A DNA stretch of 34,724 bases from an uncultured Caulobacteraceae bacterium (lineage in GTDB: Bacteria > Pseudomonadota > Alphaproteobacteria > Caulobacterales > Caulobacteraceae). Positions 32,065-34,724 of this stretch are shown in pieces (the stretch's first letter is position 1; each line of letters begins with the position of its first letter). Location of the stretch: assembly GCA_903929535.1 (NCBI GenBank), contig CAIYVC010000161.1, forward strand, positions 1 to 34,724, written 5' to 3'. The notes beneath the pieces were generated by a model, which did not search any database, was not told where the DNA came from, and saw only the letters and a program-made list of their open reading frames with translations. A program made the translations under genes and the position numbers.

Positions 32065-33198
32065 ATGCTCGCCACCATCCGCCGCTCGTCGGTCATCTCG
32101 TTGTTCGCGCTGGCCCAGGCGGTCTCGCCGCTGGCGCTGGCCGCCGTGCCCGCCAAGTACAAGCCCGACGCCGTGGCGCCCTCCACCCCGGACACGGTGG
32201 AGCGCGGCTTCATCTCGTACCAGACCCCGCCCATCCTGCACGTGAAGGACGGCAGCACGGTGCTGATCAACACCGTCTCGCATGGCGGGCTGACGGAGGA
32301 TCCGGTCGCCTTCTTCGCCAAGGCCGACATCCCCGCAAAGGACGTGCTGCCCGACGCCATCGCCATCGCTAAGGCGACCAAGGCCGGCAAGTGGGCCAGT
32401 GACGCCGGTTTCGGCGGCCATGTGCTGACCGGTCCGATCTACATCGACGGTGCGGAGCCCGGCGACCTGCTGGAGGTGCGGATCCTGAAGGTCACGCCGC
32501 GCACCTACTATGGCGTCAACGGCGTCGGGCCGGGTGGCGTTGCGCCCAAGGTGCTGACCGAGCGGGACCAGAAGGTCATCAAGTTCGACACCAAGCGCGG
32601 CGTGATGCTGTTCGCCAAGGGCGTCGAACCGAAGATGCGGCCCTTCATGGGCATCATGGCCGTGGCTCCCTCGCCCGAGGTCGGCAAGGTCGGCTCGCGC
32701 GCGCCCGGACCCTTCGGCGGCAACATGGACTTCCGCCGTCTGACGGCGGGCTCCACCCTCTATCTGCCGGTGTTCAACAAGGGCGCCCTGTTCGTCACCG
32801 GCGACAGCCACGCGGGTCAGGGCGACGGCGAGGTCAGCGGCAACGCCAACGAGTCCTCCATGGCGCCGCTGCTGCAGTTCATCGTGCACAAGGGCGAGGG
32901 CAAGGCGATGCACTTCCCCTGGGCGGAAGACGCCGAGAACTACTACATCCTCGGCATGGATCCGGTCCTGGACAAGGCGGCCGACAGCGCGGTCACCGAG
33001 ACCATCCACTGGCTGCACGACAAGAAGGGCATGTCCCTGTCGGACGCCTATCACCTGTGCAGCGTCGGGGTGGACTTCTCGGTCTCCCAGGCGGTCGATC
33101 AGAACCTGATCATCTACGGCGCCATTCCCAAGGCGACCTTCACCAAGAAGACGCCCTATTGGGCGACGGCGGCGGCTCCCAAGGCCAAGAAGGGCTGA
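32065..33198 (+). CDS. Secreted acetamidase/formamidase-family protein
   Basis: The 377-residue protein belongs to the FmdA/AmdA family, whose characterised members hydrolyse formamide or short amides to acid and ammonia. Family segments are GHVLTGPIYIDGAEPGDLLEV (118-138), FGGNMDFRRLTAGSTLYLPV (217-236) and KGALFVTGDSHAGQGDGEVS (239-258), which contains the conserved Asp-Ser-His and Gly-Asp-Gly-Glu residues. Unlike the cytoplasmic FmdA enzymes it has a signal peptide (about 1-27, ending ALAA), so it should act in the periplasm. The C-terminal tail is Lys/Ala-rich. AGGAG precedes the ATG. It lies 101 bp after receptor 5, so it may be controlled by module 3 and act on a ligand imported by that receptor. 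The actual substrate is unknown. Confidence 0.88.
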   Translation: MLATIRRSSVISLFALAQAVSPLALAAVPAKYKPDAVAPSTPDTVERGFISYQTPPILHVKDGSTVLINTVSHGGLTEDPVAFFAKADIPAKDVLPDAIAIAKATKAGKWASDAGFGGHVLTGPIYIDGAEPGDLLEVRILKVTPRTYYGVNGVGPGGVAPKVLTERDQKVIKFDTKRGVMLFAKGVEPKMRPFMGIMAVAPSPEVGKVGSRAPGPFGGNMDFRRLTAGSTLYLPVFNKGALFVTGDSHAGQGDGEVSGNANESSMAPLLQFIVHKGEGKAMHFPWAEDAENYYILGMDPVLDKAADSAVTETIHWLHDKKGMSLSDAYHLCSVGVDFSVSQAVDQNLIIYGAIPKATFTKKTPYWATAAAPKAKKG

Positions 33199-33218
33199 CG
33201 ACCGGCTTCATCCGGACT

Positions 33219-33242
33219 GCGCCGAGGGTCAGCCCTCGGCGC
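33219..33242. terminator. Hairpin between convergent genes at the right end
   Basis: GCGCCGAGGG at 33219-33228 pairs perfectly with CCCTCGGCGC at 33233-33242 around a 4-nt loop, in the 56-bp gap between genes ending at 33198 (+) and 33255 (-). There is no T-run on either strand, so efficiency is uncertain. Confidence 0.55.
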
Positions 33243-33254
33243 GGGCCCCGGGCT

Positions 33255-34724
33255 CTAAGCTCGAAGCCAGACGTCGAGCACCGCCGCGCGCTTCTCTTCC
33301 CGTATCGCCTTGAGCGCCGCTGCGATCGCGCCCTTCACGTCTGACGGCCGCTTGACCTGGGCGGTGTGGGCCCCGCCCGCCGCCGCCGCGATGGCCCCGT
33401 AGTCGGGAGCGGGATCAAACCCGATATCCAGAGTATTGGCCCGGCTGGCGTAGCCGTCTGGATGAACCGCCAGGGCCGAGAACCGTGGCGCGTTCCAGCC
33501 GCCGTTGTTGAGGACGATATGCAGATAGGGGGCCTGATAGCGGCGGGCCATCCACTGCACGCTCGACGGTACGCCGAACATGAAGGAGCCGTCGCCGCTG
33601 ATCGCCACGACATCCCGCGTCGGGTTGGCCAGCTTCATGCCGATCGCCGCCCCGCCGCTCCAGCCCAGCGAGCCGGCGCCGGAGGTGAAGAAGGTGCCGG
33701 GCTCCGTGCGGATCAGGTGCTCGGAGATCGGTACGTAGTTGGTGATCCCCTCGTTGAGGCAGATGGCCCCCGGTCCGATCTGTTCGCGCAGGCATCGAAC
33801 AAGCCAGGGAACGGTGACGGCGCCCTTCGGCTCAGCCTCGGCGGCCTGGATGCGCGCGGCCATTTCACCGTGCCTCGACGACCAGTGCGCCACGCGTTTG
33901 CGGACGGCCTTGGGATCAGGCGCGCGTTGATCCAGCGCGGCGTCCAGCTGCTTCAGGGCGGTCAGGCTGTCGGCCGTGTAGGACGCCACGGCCGGGATGT
34001 ACCAGAGGGGGATATCCGTCTTGAGGGGGTCCACGTCGATATGGCGGATGACGGCCCGGGCGTTGGGCTTGTTGACGGTCGGGATCCAGGGCACGTCGCT
34101 GTCGATGACCAGCACCATGTCGGCTTCGCCCAGGGCGGTGTTCTGAACCGGCTGATTCCACTGCCCCCCGACGTACAGATCATCGTCCTGCGGGTAGTTC
34201 ATGGCCGAGGGGCAGCTCTCATACACCCCCACGCCCAGCCGATGGGCCAAGCGCACAAGCTGCTCAACAGCTTCCGGCTGGCGCCCGACGTAGGACGTCA
34301 CGATCAGAGGCCGCTTGGCCGCCGCCAGGTCGGAGAGGATTTCGGCGATCGAGTCTTCCGATAGCCCGGCGGGTCTGAGCGGCGTGAAGGACGCGGGCGA
34401 TACCTTGGTCGGCTTGGCCTTCTCTTCCATCACCTCGCGGGCGCCCGTCAGATAGACCGGGCCCTTGGGGTCGCTCATGGCCAATTGCAGGGCGCGATGC
34501 ACCATCTGTTTGATGTTGGCGCCGGTGCGGATTTCGTTCTCGTACTTGGTGTAGTTGCGCAGGATCCCCCGCTGATCGGCGATGTCCTGCAGCCACATGA
34601 TGAACTCGTTGCGGCTGCCCTTCAGTTCGCCTTCCTGGGTGAAGGGCGGCAGACCGGCGAAGATGAACACCGGCGCCCGGTTCTTGGCCGCATTGTGGAT
34701 CGCCCCGCCCAGGGTCAGGGTGCC
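33255..34724 (-). CDS. Thiamine-diphosphate enzyme, acetolactate synthase superfamily (5' end outside the window)
   Basis: The visible 489 residues cover the end of the PYR domain (GTLTLGGAIHNAAKNRAPVF at the edge), the central domain (about 100-270) and the PP domain. The ThDP-Mg motif is present as GDGSFMFG (377-384), ending in NNGGW with the NN pair 29 residues after the first Gly. The frame is open to the window edge, so the N-terminal part with the catalytic Glu is missing here. Relatives include acetolactate synthase, benzoylformate decarboxylase and benzaldehyde lyase. The sequence is not close enough to any I know to choose a reaction, but a 2-oxo acid decarboxylation or C-C ligation is expected. 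It is convergent with the formamidase-like gene. Confidence 0.88.
   Translation of the reverse strand, partial: GTLTLGGAIHNAAKNRAPVFIFAGLPPFTQEGELKGSRNEFIMWLQDIADQRGILRNYTKYENEIRTGANIKQMVHRALQLAMSDPKGPVYLTGAREVMEEKAKPTKVSPASFTPLRPAGLSEDSIAEILSDLAAAKRPLIVTSYVGRQPEAVEQLVRLAHRLGVGVYESCPSAMNYPQDDDLYVGGQWNQPVQNTALGEADMVLVIDSDVPWIPTVNKPNARAVIRHIDVDPLKTDIPLWYIPAVASYTADSLTALKQLDAALDQRAPDPKAVRKRVAHWSSRHGEMAARIQAAEAEPKGAVTVPWLVRCLREQIGPGAICLNEGITNYVPISEHLIRTEPGTFFTSGAGSLGWSGGAAIGMKLANPTRDVVAISGDGSFMFGVPSSVQWMARRYQAPYLHIVLNNGGWNAPRFSALAVHPDGYASRANTLDIGFDPAPDYGAIAAAAGGAHTAQVKRPSDVKGAIAAALKAIREEKRAAVLDVWLRA

Noticed and set aside
1-34724. Mobile elements, CRISPR arrays, tRNA or rRNA genes
   Set aside because: No transposase or integrase motifs, no regularly spaced repeats and no tRNA-like cloverleaf with a T-arm consensus were seen. 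The only repeats are the C-rich pair at 286-437.

Overview
The window looks like a chromosomal accessory region of a GC-rich alphaproteobacterium. The signs are high GC with strong third-position G/C, many TonB-dependent receptors (TBDRs), FecI/FecR signalling genes, and a C-rich intergenic repeat of a type common in Caulobacterales. Caulobacter, Phenylobacterium or a relative is my best guess, but sequence alone does not fix the genus. I see no rRNA, tRNA, CRISPR array, transposase or integrase.

Left edge (1-4.8 kb): the 3' end of an unidentified gene runs into an inverted pair of repeats. Then come an aromatic-acid-type MFS importer (588-1901, +) and a convergent operon on the minus strand: acyl carrier protein, FAD aromatic hydroxylase, type I extradiol dioxygenase (4322 to 1903). 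Together these read as uptake, ring hydroxylation and ring cleavage of an aromatic compound, with an unexpected carrier protein. A fragment resembling the C-terminal end of an alpha/beta hydrolase follows.

Core (4.8-32 kb): five TBDRs (7458-10379 +, 12019-14862 +, 16458-19382 -, 23646-26807 -, 28778-31963 +), three ECF sigma factors and three FecR anti-sigma factors. There are also five members of a secreted family I cannot name (4823-5518 +, 5584-6474 -, 15577-16380 -, 20188-20865 -, 20892-21707 -). These five share a D-[aromatic/aliphatic]-[ST/K]-G-x-W start (DLSG-W type), a C-x-P-x-G-x-P-R segment, a G-H/Y-S-x-x-H-W-x-G-x-x-L-V segment and a second conserved Cys. Exactly three of the five receptors carry the signalling (STN) domain, matching the three sigma/FecR pairs. 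This suggests three complete cell-surface signalling modules that control non-signalling receptors and secreted partner proteins. A periplasmic GlcG/HbpS-like protein and a DUF6152-like secreted protein sit among them.

Right edge (32-34.7 kb): a signal-peptide-bearing acetamidase/formamidase-family protein lies downstream of the last receptor. Convergent to it is a thiamine-diphosphate enzyme of the acetolactate synthase superfamily, cut by the window end.

The most interesting candidate for an undescribed system is the repeated association of TBDRs with the two-cysteine secreted family, controlled by three FecI/FecR modules. The substrate is unknown. The flanking catabolic genes make an aromatic or amide-containing ligand plausible, but nothing in the sequence proves that. 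Several leader-RNA structures, especially the three-armed GGGAGG/CCTCCC element before the receptor at 19382, suggest extra post-transcriptional control.
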